Positions 34,762 to 48,079 of a stretch of 64,000 nt of DNA are shown piece by piece (position 1 is the first letter of the stretch; every line of letters begins with the position of its first letter). The translations under genes and the position numbers were made by a program. The stretch is taken from assembly GCA_038496675.1 (NCBI GenBank), contig CM076655.1, positions 23,671,247-23,735,246 on the forward strand, in the 5' to 3' direction. The notes beneath the pieces were generated by a model. The model searched no databases and was not told the DNA's origin. It worked only from the letters and a program-made list of their open reading frames with translations. This stretch comes from Rachycentron canadum (lineage: Eukaryota; Chordata; Actinopteri; Carangiformes; Rachycentridae).

Positions 34762-34764
<3 letters not shown>

Positions 34765-34809
<45 letters not shown>

Positions 34810-34823
34810 TGTGTGTGCGCGCG
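34765..34823. repeat. (TG)n microsatellite with CG end
   Basis: Pure TG to 34808, then TC/TG and a short GCGCGC run, alternating purine-pyrimidine (Z-DNA type). Confidence 0.9.
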
Positions 34824-35273
34824 TATCATTTTGCTTTTTCCATAAAAGCCGTCTTGTGTTTCTGCACATGATGAGACTAATGACTAACAACAAGGTAAGG
34901 CACAAAGCTCAGGGGTGTAGCTTAGGTTAGAAACACTCATCAGGTAGCAGGAGACCAAATCAAACCTGGTGGCCCTGTCTGTCTACAAACTTTTGGCCAT
35001 GCCAACTTCCTCTTGGCAAGATTGTCTGTGATAACAGCCTCCTCCCTCCCTTGATAATAAACCGCAAAATTAATATTTCCCTATGTGTACTGATGAAACA
35101 AACAAGATGTTAATTAATATGCTTTATAGGCGACATGAGAGACATAAGACATCTCTTGTCTAACTCTCAAACAGAAAGCAAATGTTGCGCTATTCCTTTA
35201 ACGGTTGTGTTGTTCATTTCTCTTGGGGTTTTATTAACAGAAAGATCGAGCTTTTTGATCATCGCACGCTGCC

Positions 35274-35283
35274 GTCACGTGAC
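35274..35283. promoter_or_regulatory. GTCACGTGAC palindrome (CLEAR/USF-type E-box)
   Basis: A perfect 10-base palindrome matching the element bound by TFEB/MITF and USF. It sits in a locally CpG-rich patch (35255-35560) that also holds a CCAAT sequence and a near-DR1 at 35542-35554. There is no evidence of an exon beside it. Confidence 0.35.
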
Positions 35284-35724
35284 ATCGGAGACTGTTGCTC
35301 GTACGTTGAAAGTTCACCAATAAACTTTCCACGGGAAAACAAAGGCACAGAGCGATCGTGCGGCGGTTTTTTGTGTGGTGGGTCTTACTCTTCCCCCATG
35401 TGCATCTATTACTGCAGCAACAATGTGAACGACACTGAGTCTGTGAAACCTGACGGGATCTAATTTAGCAGTTGCGACAAAAAAAAATAAGCATTTCGCT
35501 CCAAATTTACTCCGCCTTGGTTGCAATGATATTGCGACCTCCGACCCTTGACCTCATTATTATCAGCAGCTGGTAAATCTGACAGCAGAGGAACAGAAGT
35601 GATGGAGGAGAGAGGGGAGTGATAAAGAGTATGTAGGGAAATACTCAACTTCAAATCACTTGCACATTGACTCATTAACAAAAAAAATACACATTTGCTC
35701 TTTCCTCTCTTTATCTCTCTCTCG

Positions 35725-35726
<2 letters not shown>

Positions 35727-35763
<37 letters not shown>
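35727..35763. repeat. (CA)n microsatellite
   Basis: Pure CA array followed by a short (CAT)n run. Confidence 0.95.
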
Positions 35764-35764
<1 letters not shown>

Positions 35765-36144
35765 ATCATCATCATATGCTCTCTTCCTCTCTCTTTTTCT
35801 GACACATCCACATGCTGTTTCACTTCCTTTCTATCTCCGCATCCGTCTTGTGTGCATACACACACACTGCAAATGATTTTTGGCCTTCTGTCAATACAAC
35901 AAGTATTATTGAGTGCTGCTGATGCCACTTCCAGCCTCAACTCAAAAACACAACACTCAAGAGTTCAATCAAATGCTAATTTTCTCCCTCTTGTCTCTGT
36001 TCGACAATCCACTGCTGCCGTTAAAAGGTGAAACCACCAGAGGCTCCTACGTCTGGGTTGGATATTAGAAACGTTTTTGGCTTGTGGGAGTTCCAGTTTA
36101 GGATGAGAAGTGCTTTTTTGTTACAGTTTCAATTTTAGTTTTGA

Positions 36145-36490
36145 GTGATTATAAAGGTCACATACAGTCTAGGCGGATGTCCATGTTTTATTTGATTATA
36201 AATCAAGTCTCAGTTCTATATTCATACTGTGAAAGTATCAAAGTGCTCAGTCCACAGAGAAATACACCTGCACCCACCACCCAACCTCGCAGGATTTGGC
36301 TTCTCTGAGTTTTTACCTTTAATCTGCTATATTTTTATTAGATCGCTCAGGAAACACTCAACCAAGAGACTTGGATCCTCTCTTCTGATTGGCTGCCTGA
36401 CCTGTTGCTAGAGAGAAGCCTGAGTAAAATCAACATGTAAAACTACACTGAGATGGTTTTTGGTTCTTAAAACTAAAAATATATCTTCTT
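36145..36490 (+). repeat. dispersed repeat family A, copy 1
   Basis: It shares the exact 17-mer agtatcaaagtgctcag (36234-36250) with copy 4, tcagtccacagag with copy 2, and the words catacagtct and tttttggttct in the same order. About 300 bases, no coding capacity, unknown family. Confidence 0.6.
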
Positions 36491-37599
36491 ATTCTCTAAA
36501 ATTCTAATAAAACTCTAAAACTAAACTAAAAAGTTTTTTATGCTTTTGGATTTAACCGAACAAAATTAAGATTTAACTACCAAATCAATGGCACTCTGGA
36601 TTTACTAACTACATTTTTAAGCAGGAGGCTTGAAAAGAATGAATTTACTTCTATACTAAGAAAAGGTATAAAAATGCCTCTTTTAGTTTGGTTTAGTGCT
36701 TCAGTATTTACCCTTTGTTTTTGTTGTTTTTTTTATCTTGAAACCTGAGAGCTAGAAAAGGGAGGAAGAAAGGACATGGCTTTAATAATGTCCTCATTAC
36801 TTTCATAATGACCCTCATAAAGACTACTAATGATTCCTAAGAAAAATCCCAAAAATTAAAGCCAAGGTCGGCATCACCTGCCTTGTTTCTGGCAATGGTC
36901 GTAGAACCATTGATAAAGCTGAAAATCACCAAAGCGACGGCACAGAATTAACTTAGTTATTTTGAGGCGTCTTCAGGTGACCGGTGGAATCCAGTCCGTC
37001 TACAGCTCTTCCTTCCTCCCAGGAGATCTGTTACAATGATCTCACCTCCAGCCAACCTCTGTCACTCTGCAACCTAATCTGGCTCTAGCCCTCTCCTCCC
37101 TCCTCCACCCCTCAACTGGGGAGAGCGGCAGAGGCACAGAGGCTAAATCTGGAAGCAGCAGCCCAGGTGAACCCTCGGCTGTCCCCTACATGTAAGAGGC
37201 TAATGACGAAGGGATGGAAATACACACATTAAGCCAAACAGACTTTACTCGATTTAACAGGCTGATTAAAGCGCAGCTCATTGCCCTGCTGCATGTGGGT
37301 GAGGTGCATTTGCTTTGTGTTGTCATCTCCGTTACTTTATGTGCTAAACGCAGCGACTGTGCCCACCTCAGCTGCGTGTGGACAGGTTAAATGATCCATC
37401 CATCCGGTTGGATATGTAACTTGGCAGTGCTCAGTGGGCGGGGCCAGAGCCACACCCACTCCACTCCATCCTCACCTCATCGCTAAGCAGCTGCTTAATT
37501 GTTGTCAGATTAGCAGTCAAGGCTAAATCAGACTGTTCCACAGGCCGATGGATAAAGCAACAGCCAATCAGAGGCGAGTGAAGGGTGACGCAGCAGCTC

Positions 37600-37625
37600 G
37601 GGGGGTGTGGGGGGGGGGGGGGGGG
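37600..37625. repeat. G-run, 6 + 17 G
   Basis: gggggg, tgt, then 17 consecutive G on the plus strand, the template strand for ppargc1b. Confidence 0.95.
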
Positions 37626-39179
37626 TGGTCTTGATCTGTACACTTACTGTAAACTTGGCTGTAAATCTGTAGAGCTTTGTTCAATCTTTAATGTTTTCCA
37701 GAAGTTTAATGTCACACAGTATATGTTTGATTATTTTCTGTTGCTTCTTATTTTATGTTTAAACACTTAAATGATAAAAAAAAAACCTGCATAAATTATT
37801 TGATATTTTATAATTACTTGATACTTGGGATATACATAAAATTAACACAATTTTAACATTTGAAATATATTTTTCTCTTCTTCGTACACAATATGCACTG
37901 TGCTATATATATTTTCAATCTTGCTATCATCTCCTTTTCTGATATTTCTTTCATTTATATATCACGTTGTCTTGGCTTTAACTTTTAAATATATTAATAT
38001 GTATGTAAACCTTCTAATGTTTTTGCTCATTGCATCACTATCAAAAATAAAGAAGCTCTACGAGTGTAAAACCAGTTTCCGTCTGCAGCCAAACTCGTGC
38101 TGAAGGCAGCGACAAAGTCAAAGCATCCACTGCCTGAAGACCCATAGAAAAATCAGGAGTTGACAGTGAAGGATGATGACAGGGCGGTGGGCTAAAAGGA
38201 GGAGGAGAGCTGCCGCCTTGACTCTGCAGGTAGCGGGCGTGTCCAGTAATGGGATCGGAGGAAGAAAGCCGATTCAGGGCTCAGAAATAAGAGCGGTGGT
38301 GGCAGCTGAGACGGCGTGGAGGCCCTGCCAGCTCGGTTCATTCAGGGCAATGCTTCAGTGTGACAACAAGAGCGGAGGGGAAAGAAAAAAAAACGACGGG
38401 TATTGAATGGAAAAAAAGGGAGTCAGGAGCTGAGAGTTTAAGAGCATTGAATGGTTTCACTTCCAGTTGAGCTGTGGCATTTCGGTTTGTTCAAACTTAA
38501 AAACTAGAAAAGTTGAAGAAAGTGACAGATAAAGGAACAACAGTTAAAAAAATTAAACTGCGAATCAAGCGCTGTTTAAAATGAAATGCTTCCAGATTTT
38601 CAGGATCCACACAATAACGAGAGATGTGGAACTTTTGTGGCTGCTGCATCAACATCTTTTCAACATCCGAATGTCCTCTGTGTCCTTTTTGTTACCATCC
38701 CCCTCTCCCTCCACCAACATGTGGACTTGCAATCTCTTTAAGCACTTTCTAAATTCCCTGTGAGAGACTTCTGTTGATTAAATTGCCACTGAACAGACTT
38801 TAACCCTCAGCATCTTCAGCGTTCCTGTCTCAGGTGTCCAGCTCTCCCAGCATCTAATTTCAGAGCACTTGGCCTTCAGCCGCACAAAAAACCCCTGCAC
38901 CGATCTATCAATCCATTAGAGTCCTTCGTGTCTATTTATAATGTATGTTTCCGCAGACATAGGAACACGGAGGTGGCCGACATGTTTCTACTCTACATAG
39001 AGTCCAGCGTTTTAGAAAAGCAGTTTTCATGTGTTGGAAAGAGGAGAAAACCTGATTTGTGCCCTCAGACATTTTCTCTGTCGGGCTGAACCAAGGTGGA
39101 CGAGCTGAGTTGAGCAGAGAAGTTAAGTTCTTGTTTTTAAACAAAAGCAAATCAGTTTCTGCCGCACTTTGTGATCAAC

Positions 39180-39560
39180 CCACAGCTTTTGGTTTGTGAA
39201 CTGCCATATTGAAGCCCCAGCTTTGCAATTTCGCCATCTTGGTTTTTTGAAACCAGAAGAAACCATATTTGGAGAAGGTGGAGCTGAGGAGGAGTGAGGT
39301 GGATCTGACCTGCTCTGTACACTATGTACTCCTGCTTTATGGTCTATTTTCCTTTAAACTTAAAATCGTTTAAAAAATTACCATCATCTTGTAGTGAAGA
39401 AGACTTTGAACTAGACACTGAGACCATAAACTTGATAGGAAAGCATTGACTGAGGTATTAATAATCAAGTAAGAAGTATGACCATTTTCCCATAGACTTC
39501 AATACAATCTGGCTTCTTTTTACAACTAGTGGAGCCACTCCCTGATGGTCATTAGATAAA
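39180..39560 (+). repeat. dispersed repeat family B, copy 1
   Basis: Contains 'gccatcttggtttt', 'ggtggagctgagg' and ttttcccatagacttcaata followed by 'acaactagtggagccactcc'. The second half matches copy 2 at 50514-50630. Unknown family, no coding capacity. Confidence 0.5.
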
Positions 39561-40060
39561 ATGTTGGCGTCAATTTACAGACCTAGAGTCTATGTCATTT
39601 CTTCTCTAAATGTCTGTGCTACAAAGCAATGATCCCCAACCTTTCCCCCAAATTTAATCATTATCTCCTTCTGACCTCTTGTCAACCTGAGAGGTCAAAT
39701 GATCCATTAAGTTACATGAAAAAAGCAAAACTGCTGTTTATCACTCTGTGACCCCTCAGACTGGATCCTTGACTCCCAGATTGGGACTTTATATAAAGTA
39801 AGGATGACTCTATAATAATCCAGATTTTGTAAAAACTCCTGCAGTCAATCTCAGTTATTTCCTATTGTTCAGACAGGAGACTTCAAAACATGAAAAAAAC
39901 CTTCAGAAGGGTGTTGTTTTTCAGGGCACGGAGCCCGAAGTTGCAGCCTCAGGAGTGAATCCATCACTGTAAGATCAGTGTATCCGATGGCACGCTCAAT
40001 AGCTTCGTTAGCAATTAGCGGTGGATGCTGATCCCAGCTAACCATCAGACTGGATTGGAG

Positions 40061-40245
40061 TGCTGTCTTTGATCCTTCCCTTTGTTCTTTGCTTTTTCCT
40101 TCTCTTTCCTGTTCCCTTGTTTCTTTTTTTAAACCTCCTACCCACCTTCTTTCCTGCTTTCTTCCATTATCCATCCTTCCTGTCCTTTCCCCCATCCTCT
40201 CCCTTCCTACCATCTCCAGCTCCTTTTTCCCCCTTTTTTTGACTC
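40061..40245. repeat. pyrimidine-rich tract
   Basis: C/T-rich on the plus strand; the frames through it are artefacts. Confidence 0.75.
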
Positions 40246-40838
40246 CTGCAGCAAAGACCACCATGTGACCTCACAGGCTCTGTCGTCCAATCGCGTCAAC
40301 GTGGCGTCTCAGTTTGCGTTAGCAGGACACACATGCTTCTTTCTGCACATGAGGCATCCAGATCCAACCTCCTCAATCACTCTCACTGAGGAGACAACAA
40401 GAAGCACCTATCAACCCATGCAACATCTCGCTTCTTATTTCCCTCCTCCCTCCATCTTTCTCTCCGTCCTCTTCTTCTTGTCACATGCTGTGGACAGTCT
40501 GAGGCATGACACTCATTATTCCCTGCAAATTATTCTTCACTTAAACATCTGGGTTCTTCAGATTTTTTTGCCATAGAATCAGATTTGATTTCCTTTAGCA
40601 CTAAATGTTGGCTAATTCTGTCTTTCTCTGTCTTCCTATGATATTACGAGCATCTCTCTCATCGCTCTCCGATAATCCATATCTGCTCAAACCCTCATCC
40701 ATCTCCATCTCCTTCTGGTCCCGCCATCCCTCCATCCCCCTCCCCCAATCCTTGGTAACCTATCTCTTCAGACGGGCAGCGTTTGTAAAGCTCTTAACAG
40801 GATTGGAGAAAATCAGAGTAAACCTTATCGCAAGGGTC

Positions 40839-40851
40839 GGGTCAAAGGTCA
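40839..40851 (+). promoter_or_regulatory. exact DR1 site
   Basis: Plus strand GGGTCA-A-AGGTCA, a DR1 with the preferred A spacer, in presumed intron 1 just before a short TG array. Function is inferred. Confidence 0.45.
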
Positions 40852-42705
40852 GCAGGGGGGTTAATGATGCTACGTGTGTGTGTGTGTGTGTGCGCGTGGA
40901 AGAGGATGGTACTAAATCTATAGCACTTAGGAAAGGTTGTGTGTTCTTTCCTTGCGTATGCATTTTATGTGATATTGTAGCTTTCTGAAGTAAAGCACAC
41001 ACTCACATACACACTCACATGTCCAGGCACCTTTCCCTGACCCTGATTGCAACTTGGCAACTTGGCCACTCGCGTCACAGCAAACTCATTTTGAAACTCC
41101 AAATCCATCATTTCACCTGACCTTAATTCAGCAGCGACAGGTCGGCCAATCAGATTACTTCACCTTCATTTAAACTCCTCCGATGGGCAGTTTTGACCCT
41201 GATCGCGGCCAATCACATTTCATTAGTGAGGTTTCCAGTATTTGTTAAACTTCATTTGTGAAAATGTATTGAATTCATTCATCAGCTTTTGCTCATTTCA
41301 ACTGTAATTTGATCAGCAGGAAAGAAACGTTGTATTTCAGATTAAATATCTTTTGTGGTTGTGGTTGTGTTTTGGAGCTTCACTTAAAATGACATGAAAA
41401 CTAAACTTTTTATAAACAGTTCGAGGGGGGTCTCGGGGACCCCGGTCTCGGCTCTGGCCCCATACGGGGTCTACTTGATTCTGTTGATCTGCTCTGCTCC
41501 CCTGACCCCGGCACGGCCCGCTGTCTGCTCGTTGAGTCGTCTTTCCCGCTTCCTAATGACACTGTCTGCAATATAAAAGGAGGATCCAGCAGCAGTACAG
41601 ACGCTTTCTGCTTATTCTGATGAAAGGAGGCTCTATATAACGTCAGAGAAACAGAGCTGCAGAGGGAGGAGGAGGAGGAGTTGGTGGTGTAGAGGGAGGC
41701 GGTGCAGAGCAAGGACATTGTGGGGAAATACAATCTTGCATCCGTGTAATACGATATCACTGAGTCACCGGTGGATGTGGGCTTTAATCAATTATCAGGA
41801 ATCAGATTAGATAATGTGTGTGAAACGACCCAAATATACACCAACTCCCATGAGGAACTTTAGCTTTTTATAGTGGACTAAAATCCAGCAAAAAGGTGGT
41901 AAAACACGACAGGTGTGATCACTCGCATGAGTTCACCACCATTTCCCTTTACAGCACCACATCCCACCAGACACCAGAGTGGAAATTTGACCCCGAGGTA
42001 TCAGAGGCAGAGAGGTGGGGTTCCTGCAGAGGAAGAAGAGGGAAACGAGGGACACCCTCCGGTGAGCTAATGAGCTCCAGAGTTGGCAACCACAGGCTGT
42101 CTCTTTTATTTCTTCTAGCCTCCCAACATGACTGGAGTGATGCTCCTCAGTACAAACTACAATGTGTCTGCAGCCCAGAGAGATGAAAACTCGCAAGTGC
42201 AAAAAGCTGCCATCAAACGCCTGCTCAGATCTATGCTCTCTTTTAATCCTCGCCTCTCATCAAAGGTAATGAGATTTAAATCATCACGGTAAAATGTTCT
42301 AAAAACAGGTTCTGTGTGTGGCTAAAAGTTTTAAATAGAACAAGCAGGTTATCGATGACTGAAGACTGAAGGGGAGAATCTTCTTCTTTTTCTGTCTTGC
42401 CAACATCTGTCAGTCAATCAATTAAAGATCCAATCACCCTGACAATCAATCAATCAGCCAATCAATTTCTGAAAAGGTCAAATTTGAGATGAGACAGACC
42501 ACATGGAGCAGAGGGATCAGAAACTGTGAAGTGACCGCTAAAGCTCAAAAAACAAAATCTCTCTCTTTCTCTCTGTCTTTATGTCTCTCTGCCATTGAAG
42601 CGTCTCACGAACAGAAGCATAAACCTGAAGAAAACCTTCGCTCTCACAGCTAATTACATGCCTAATCACATCCTGTTTGCTGCTCTCACAAAAACATAAA
42701 CAAAC

Positions 42706-42737
<32 letters not shown>

Positions 42738-44076
42738 CAAATAGCAGCTGATTGTGATTTCACTCCTGGTTGCAGCCTGCAGATTATAGCGTAGAGCTGC
42801 GTCGAGAAGATTGGTCACCGGGCAAACTGACTTCTCATTACTGTGAGGTAATGTGATGCCTAGTGTATGGAGACACACTCACACACACACACACACACAC
42901 ACGTATGCGCGCACACAAACATCAACAACTCACACTCATGCACAAAGTTAAAAATACCTACTCATCCATGAGAAGATAAGAAACATTGTCTCGCTCAAAC
43001 CCACAGAAACAAATTTACATTTATGGATAAAAATCCAATACACGCACACACATATTGACCTCGTACAACAAATAGCTGAGGAATACACATGCAAAACATA
43101 CATAGGCAGCAAATACACACAGACACACGTGCTAGCAGACACATAATAAGACACGCACACACACTCTCACTATCAGTGATCCAAAAAGCCCATTTGTGAG
43201 AGTAAATCTTTTAGTCTCCATTTAATTGTAATGGTTCTGTGTTCCCCTACAGCTGGGTGGGCCTAGCTGGCTGTAACTAATAGAAAAGCTTATCACAGCT
43301 TGGCAACTCACACACATATAGACACACACCGGTGGCTTCCCAAGGTCATTGTGAGAGTTCTCAGAAACGTGCAGATAAGCAGAACTCAGCATGCGAACTG
43401 TGGGGTCGAAGGGTTGAGGAGATCGAGGAGGCTAAAGGAGCTAGCATCACGTAGCATCAGGTAGCATCTGTGTTCACCAGTTCATCGCAGCCAAATTAAT
43501 TATGACGCCTCTGTATGATTACAGTAAACAGGAGAGAGCACAGTGGAGGCGATGGGGGAGGCCTTATTTCACACCAGCACTGATCAAATTAAGACTCCAT
43601 TTCCCATCAGCCCCTGTGGCTTTAGCTTTCTTGAAAACAGGCCATGTCTTTTTTTTTTTTTTTTTTTTGAGACAATTTCCACAATCCGCTGTCAGCAGAT
43701 ATAAACAGGTATAGGTTTTAGTCAAAATAACATTTAATACATTTATCAAGTAAAAATAGTAGAAGTCTCACTGGATTTTTTATTATTTTGAACAAAATAG
43801 TAATGTGTGAAGGGCCATGTGTCATGATATTTTATTGACTAAATTAATCAGTTTATTTTTTTAAAAATCTATGTTTATTGATAATGGTGATAATGATTAG
43901 CTGAAGCCCTGATGTGACACTGTGTCATACTGTCACATGGAATAAAGACACTCCAGCTGTCTGGCAGCTGTCACACACACACCAGCCAAGATATGAAGCT
44001 CACATACCTGCATATCCATGACTGCTTAACACTTGCATTTTCCCAGGACGTCAAAAATATACCCTCAAATGTGCAG

Positions 44077-44078
<2 letters not shown>

Positions 44079-44118
<40 letters not shown>

Positions 44119-44120
44119 AC
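44079..44120. repeat. (CA)n microsatellite
   Basis: CA array with one GA interruption. Confidence 0.95.
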
Positions 44121-44239
44121 AGTGAGCCTATAGGGGTTAGCAAGTCAGTCAGCACGTTGGTGTCCTTTACACAGAGACAATGACAGTAGGTGTCTAATGT
44201 TACAGCAGCTTGGAAAACACACACCTGTTCAGACACACA

Positions 44240-44242
<3 letters not shown>

Positions 44243-44270
<28 letters not shown>
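44243..44270. repeat. (CA)n microsatellite
   Basis: Pure CA array. Confidence 0.95.
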
Positions 44271-44272
<2 letters not shown>

Positions 44273-44350
44273 GGACTGTGACCCAGGGAGAAAAACTGAA
44301 GATGTTAAAACCCTGAATTTACTCCGACCTCACGACAAGGAGGCACCACC

Positions 44351-44353
44351 TGT

Positions 44354-44396
<43 letters not shown>

Positions 44397-44400
44397 CACA
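44351..44400. repeat. (TG)n then (CG)n microsatellite
   Basis: TG array ending in GCGCGCGCA, opposite in orientation to the CA arrays on either side. Confidence 0.95.
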
Positions 44401-44564
44401 TGATGCAGGTACTGTATCCAGGCAGATTAAGCACTTTTATCACAGTGAATCTAAATGGCCACACACACACACACGTACACACACAGAAACACACAGGCTG
44501 ATTTATGGCCTTTCTGTGCTGTAGCTGCTCTATTAGCGCGAACAGTGACAAGTTTCATTAGTGA

Positions 44565-44875
44565 AAACGCAGATGAAGGAAGGACAGAGGACTGAAGGGA
44601 AGAAGGAAGGAAAGGAGGAATAAGACAGAGAGTGAGAGACAGGTAAGTGCATGAAGGTGGAAAAGAAAAGAAGAACAGAGAAAGAGAGATGGGAGGAAGG
44701 AGATGCAGAGGGGTGAAGGAAGGAAAGGAAAGAGAAGGGGGGGCTTTTAAAAGAAAAAAAAGAGAGATGGGCAGTAAAATGAAAGAGAGAGGGAGCGTGA
44801 CATGAAAAGGAAGAGAAAGAGCTGATGAAATTAAAGGATAGAGAGAAAAGTGGAAGAGGAGATGCAGGTAAAAGG
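44565..44875. repeat. homopurine-rich tract
   Basis: About 300 bases dominated by A/G on the plus strand. Confidence 0.85.
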
Positions 44876-44931
44876 TAACTGACCAGACCTGGGTCACCTG
44901 ATCTAATGGCTCATCTAGCAGCTGCATCACG

Positions 44932-44936
<5 letters not shown>

Positions 44937-44968
<32 letters not shown>
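44937..44968. repeat. (TG)n microsatellite
   Basis: TG array between the purine and pyrimidine tracts. Confidence 0.95.
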
Positions 44969-44970
<2 letters not shown>

Positions 44971-45006
44971 TGTCTTGTCTCATCCTCATGCAGCTCTCAG
45001 TGTGTC

Positions 45007-45175
45007 TGTACCCCCCCTCCCTGTCACTCCTTCTCTCTATTCTCTCCCTCTTCCATCCCTTTTCTCCTCTTTCCTTCCTTCCTTTGTTCCTCCCTTCTTT
45101 TCTGTTCCACTCTGCTCCTGAAACTGCCTCCATCTCTTCCTTCTTCACTCCTCCTCTCATCCCTTCTTTTTATAC
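45007..45175. repeat. pyrimidine-rich tract
   Basis: C/T-rich, followed by an (ATCC)n run at 45244-45278 and a purine tract at 45317-45420. Confidence 0.85.
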
Positions 45176-47903
45176 CAGTGCTGCAGAGCAGAGAGGTGAA
45201 GCCGAGCACAGCGACACACCCATTTCTCTCTCTCCGATCCTCGCATCCATCCATCCATCCCTCCATCCATCCTTCCGTCCAGTCACGACTCCTCAATGGT
45301 GCAAGGAGAACGACAGCAGAGGAAAACCAGTGAGTCAGAGAGAGGGAGAGGGAGGAGGAGAGGAGGGGAAAACGCAGGATGAAAGCAAAAGAAAGAAAGA
45401 AAGAAAAAAGAAAGAAAGACTGCCACCTTACATCTTACGTCTTTATGCTGATGCATAATTGCACCAAGGGGAAAGTTTTGGGAGCGCTCCCTGCTCTGAA
45501 CTGCTTCACCACACAACAATAACTGTGACAGAAATAAAGGAGGACGTGTTGCTCGCGGTGATGGATTACCTTTTTCAACCAAGTTTCAAGTCCCTGCGAG
45601 TTGATTTTTATTCTGTACTGAAATGAATGGAAACTAATGGCTGCCTGGAAGGCACCAACGTCCCATTCATCAATTTTAAAGAACCCATCGCGCGCTGTGA
45701 AAAAACTGGTCACCGTGAGCTGCCTTTAACTTACTCTAAGTGTTTCCACAGCTCAGGCTTTCCTTCGCCTGTTCAGTTTACCACACCAGACCGGACCAAA
45801 CCGGACGGAGCTCAGCTAAACTCTCTATAGGGAAAACTGGCTCAGCCAATCACAGCTCTGCCTTTCAGCTTTACTCAACAATATCAGGAATTCAAAAAAA
45901 AAAAAAACAAAACAAAAAAAAAAAACTGTGAGTGATGTTTAATAAATAACAGAGCTGAAAATAAAGTCAGGCATGACTGTATAAAATAAACTCAACCACC
46001 ATCTTTCTGCTGATGGTTAACAAGCTGGTTTTCCATCTCAGTAACCAATAGAATTTCCAACTAGAAGGACGTTATTCTTGAACTCTCATTCACGCATCAG
46101 CGTTTCCTAGGAGTTTGTTTTATTATGACTTATTAGAAATTTCCCAACCCAGTATGTTTTTTTTATTGAATCCTATATGCCATATTCCTGCTCAGATACA
46201 TGCTCCTCCACATTTCCCAGAATCCAATGCGAACACTAAGGCATATTTATTGAGTTTTGCTAAACAAATTTAAAAAGAAAAAGTTGAATGCAGAAGAAGA
46301 GCTCTAGAAAAAAAGTCAGCGGACTCCATGATCACGACATTAACCCTATTACGCCCCACAGAAGTGTATAAGCTTCCAAAAATCACGTTGTCTTTCTTAA
46401 ATAAAGAAAGATTTAATGTCTGTTTTCTTGTTTCTTCTCATTTTATGAGCTTCTATCCCCTATTACAGTGAACTGAGGTTGTGCTGATTCTGAATATGTG
46501 GAGACTTGATGAAATTTCTTAAAAACTTCATGGAAAAACACAAAGGTGTGACACAAATGTAAAAGCCTTAATGTGGATCTGAAGTATTCTGGTGATACAG
46601 AGTGATGAGAAGTTACTTTACAGGGCGGTAACTTAATAGTTCCACCCACCCATTTGGCCGGAGGTCAGCAGTGGAGATGCACTGTTTTCCAGGAAGACCT
46701 ATTGACCATTTGATGAGATCGCTACGCGTTTGAACTGTCTGAGGGAAGATCATGACACAGTTCAGAAAGGTCAGCATGCAGCTAATGGGAGAGAGAGGTT
46801 AGAAGAGACCTAGAGAAGGAGAGAGAGTGTCTCTGTTCTAAATATAGAGCCCAGCTATCGAACGTATTCATTTCAAAACATCGATATGAGAGAGAAAAGA
46901 GAGGGCGACAGAGGAGGGTTACGAAAGACAGGGAGGGAAATAGCGGCATAGTAGGAGGAGCTTCTTCTCTGCTGTTGGTGTTAATAGACCCCTGAACATT
47001 AGTCATTGCAGGGGTGATTCAGGACCTTCAGTTTGGATTGAAGAGCAATGATTTCGCCTTGTTTTCCTCTGTGTCAGCTCAAAACTCAACCCTGTGTAAG
47101 AGCCTTAGACCCAATGATGCTCTTTTCCTAATCTGTCTCCTTCCTCACTCTCCTCCATACTGTCTCTCTCTTCGTCTGAATCTAAATATGGAAGTTGTTT
47201 TTGAGCCATAGCCGTCATCTCTCTCCCTCTCTCTTCCTCCTGAGGGACCTGCTCTAATGCAACGAGAGCAGCACAGACAGACAGACAGACACACAGACTT
47301 CTAAACATCAGCAGGACTTTGACCTGCGCTTCCTTCCTGAAATCACTCAACTTCTTCCATCGCTGCTATTCTCACTCCAAGACTTTAGAGCAGGGCAGCG
47401 AAGGCGGGAAGACGGGAAGAAAAGGGAGGAAGAGGAGGAGAGAGGTTCTGGCTCTGAAGCTCATCTGGATCAAAAGTCAGCACTTGTCTGATCTAACGTC
47501 ATTTTATCTCCTTCGCAGGGGCCAGACCCAAGGTGTGTGTGTGTGTGTGTGTGCGTGTGAAGTTTCAGGGGTTCACTATCCCCTAACACCCCCCTCCTCT
47601 TCATGCAGTGGGAAATGCTGGGAGTCGGGGCGAGGAGGGTAGGTTTGTTTTGAAACTGTAGCGTGGCCTAAAGGGGTGGAGGTCTGACCTTTACTCAGGA
47701 TGTGTGTGTATATATGTGTGTGTGTGTCTTGGGGTTGAAAGGACACAGAAACAGCTGTCCCAAGTTGCACACACGCACGCACGCACACACATACATACAT
47801 ACAAACACACACACACATACACACAAACTATTTCCATCAACCACACAGAATTTCTTCTAAATACACCCTGTGCTGGCTGCTAGCATCACTGTGACGGTGG
47901 TGT

Positions 47904-47907
<4 letters not shown>

Positions 47908-47940
<33 letters not shown>
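47908..47940. repeat. (CA)n microsatellite
   Basis: Pure array. Confidence 0.95.
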
Positions 47941-47944
<4 letters not shown>

Positions 47945-47999
47945 GTCACACACAAGTAAAAATAGGCCTCAGGGTTGCTGTGCTTGTCTCCCATTCATT

Positions 48000-48075
48000 T
48001 CAATGCAGTCAGCTACTCATCCAGTAACAGAAAGGTTACCGGTTCGATCCCAACAGCTGATGTGCCCTGGAGCAA
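48000..48075 (+). mobile_element. tRNA-derived SINE fragment
   Basis: It contains the pol III B box ggttcgatcc at 48041-48050 in the context aggttaccggttcgatccca, followed by agctgatgtgccctggagca, the tRNA-related and downstream part seen in fish SINEs. The A box and the tail are not recognisable, and a (CA)n array follows directly. Confidence 0.65.
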
Positions 48076-48078
48076 AAC

Positions 48079-48079
48079 A

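Noticed and set aside
35182..35463. 93-codon plus-strand frame in the CpG-rich patch
   Set aside because: No homology recognised. The Cys-rich end could be chance.
41394..41576. 60-codon plus-strand frame with a hydrophobic, signal-peptide-like middle
   Set aside because: No recognised peptide family, no supporting splice sites, and a codon pattern that looks random. Kept only as a CpG-patch observation.
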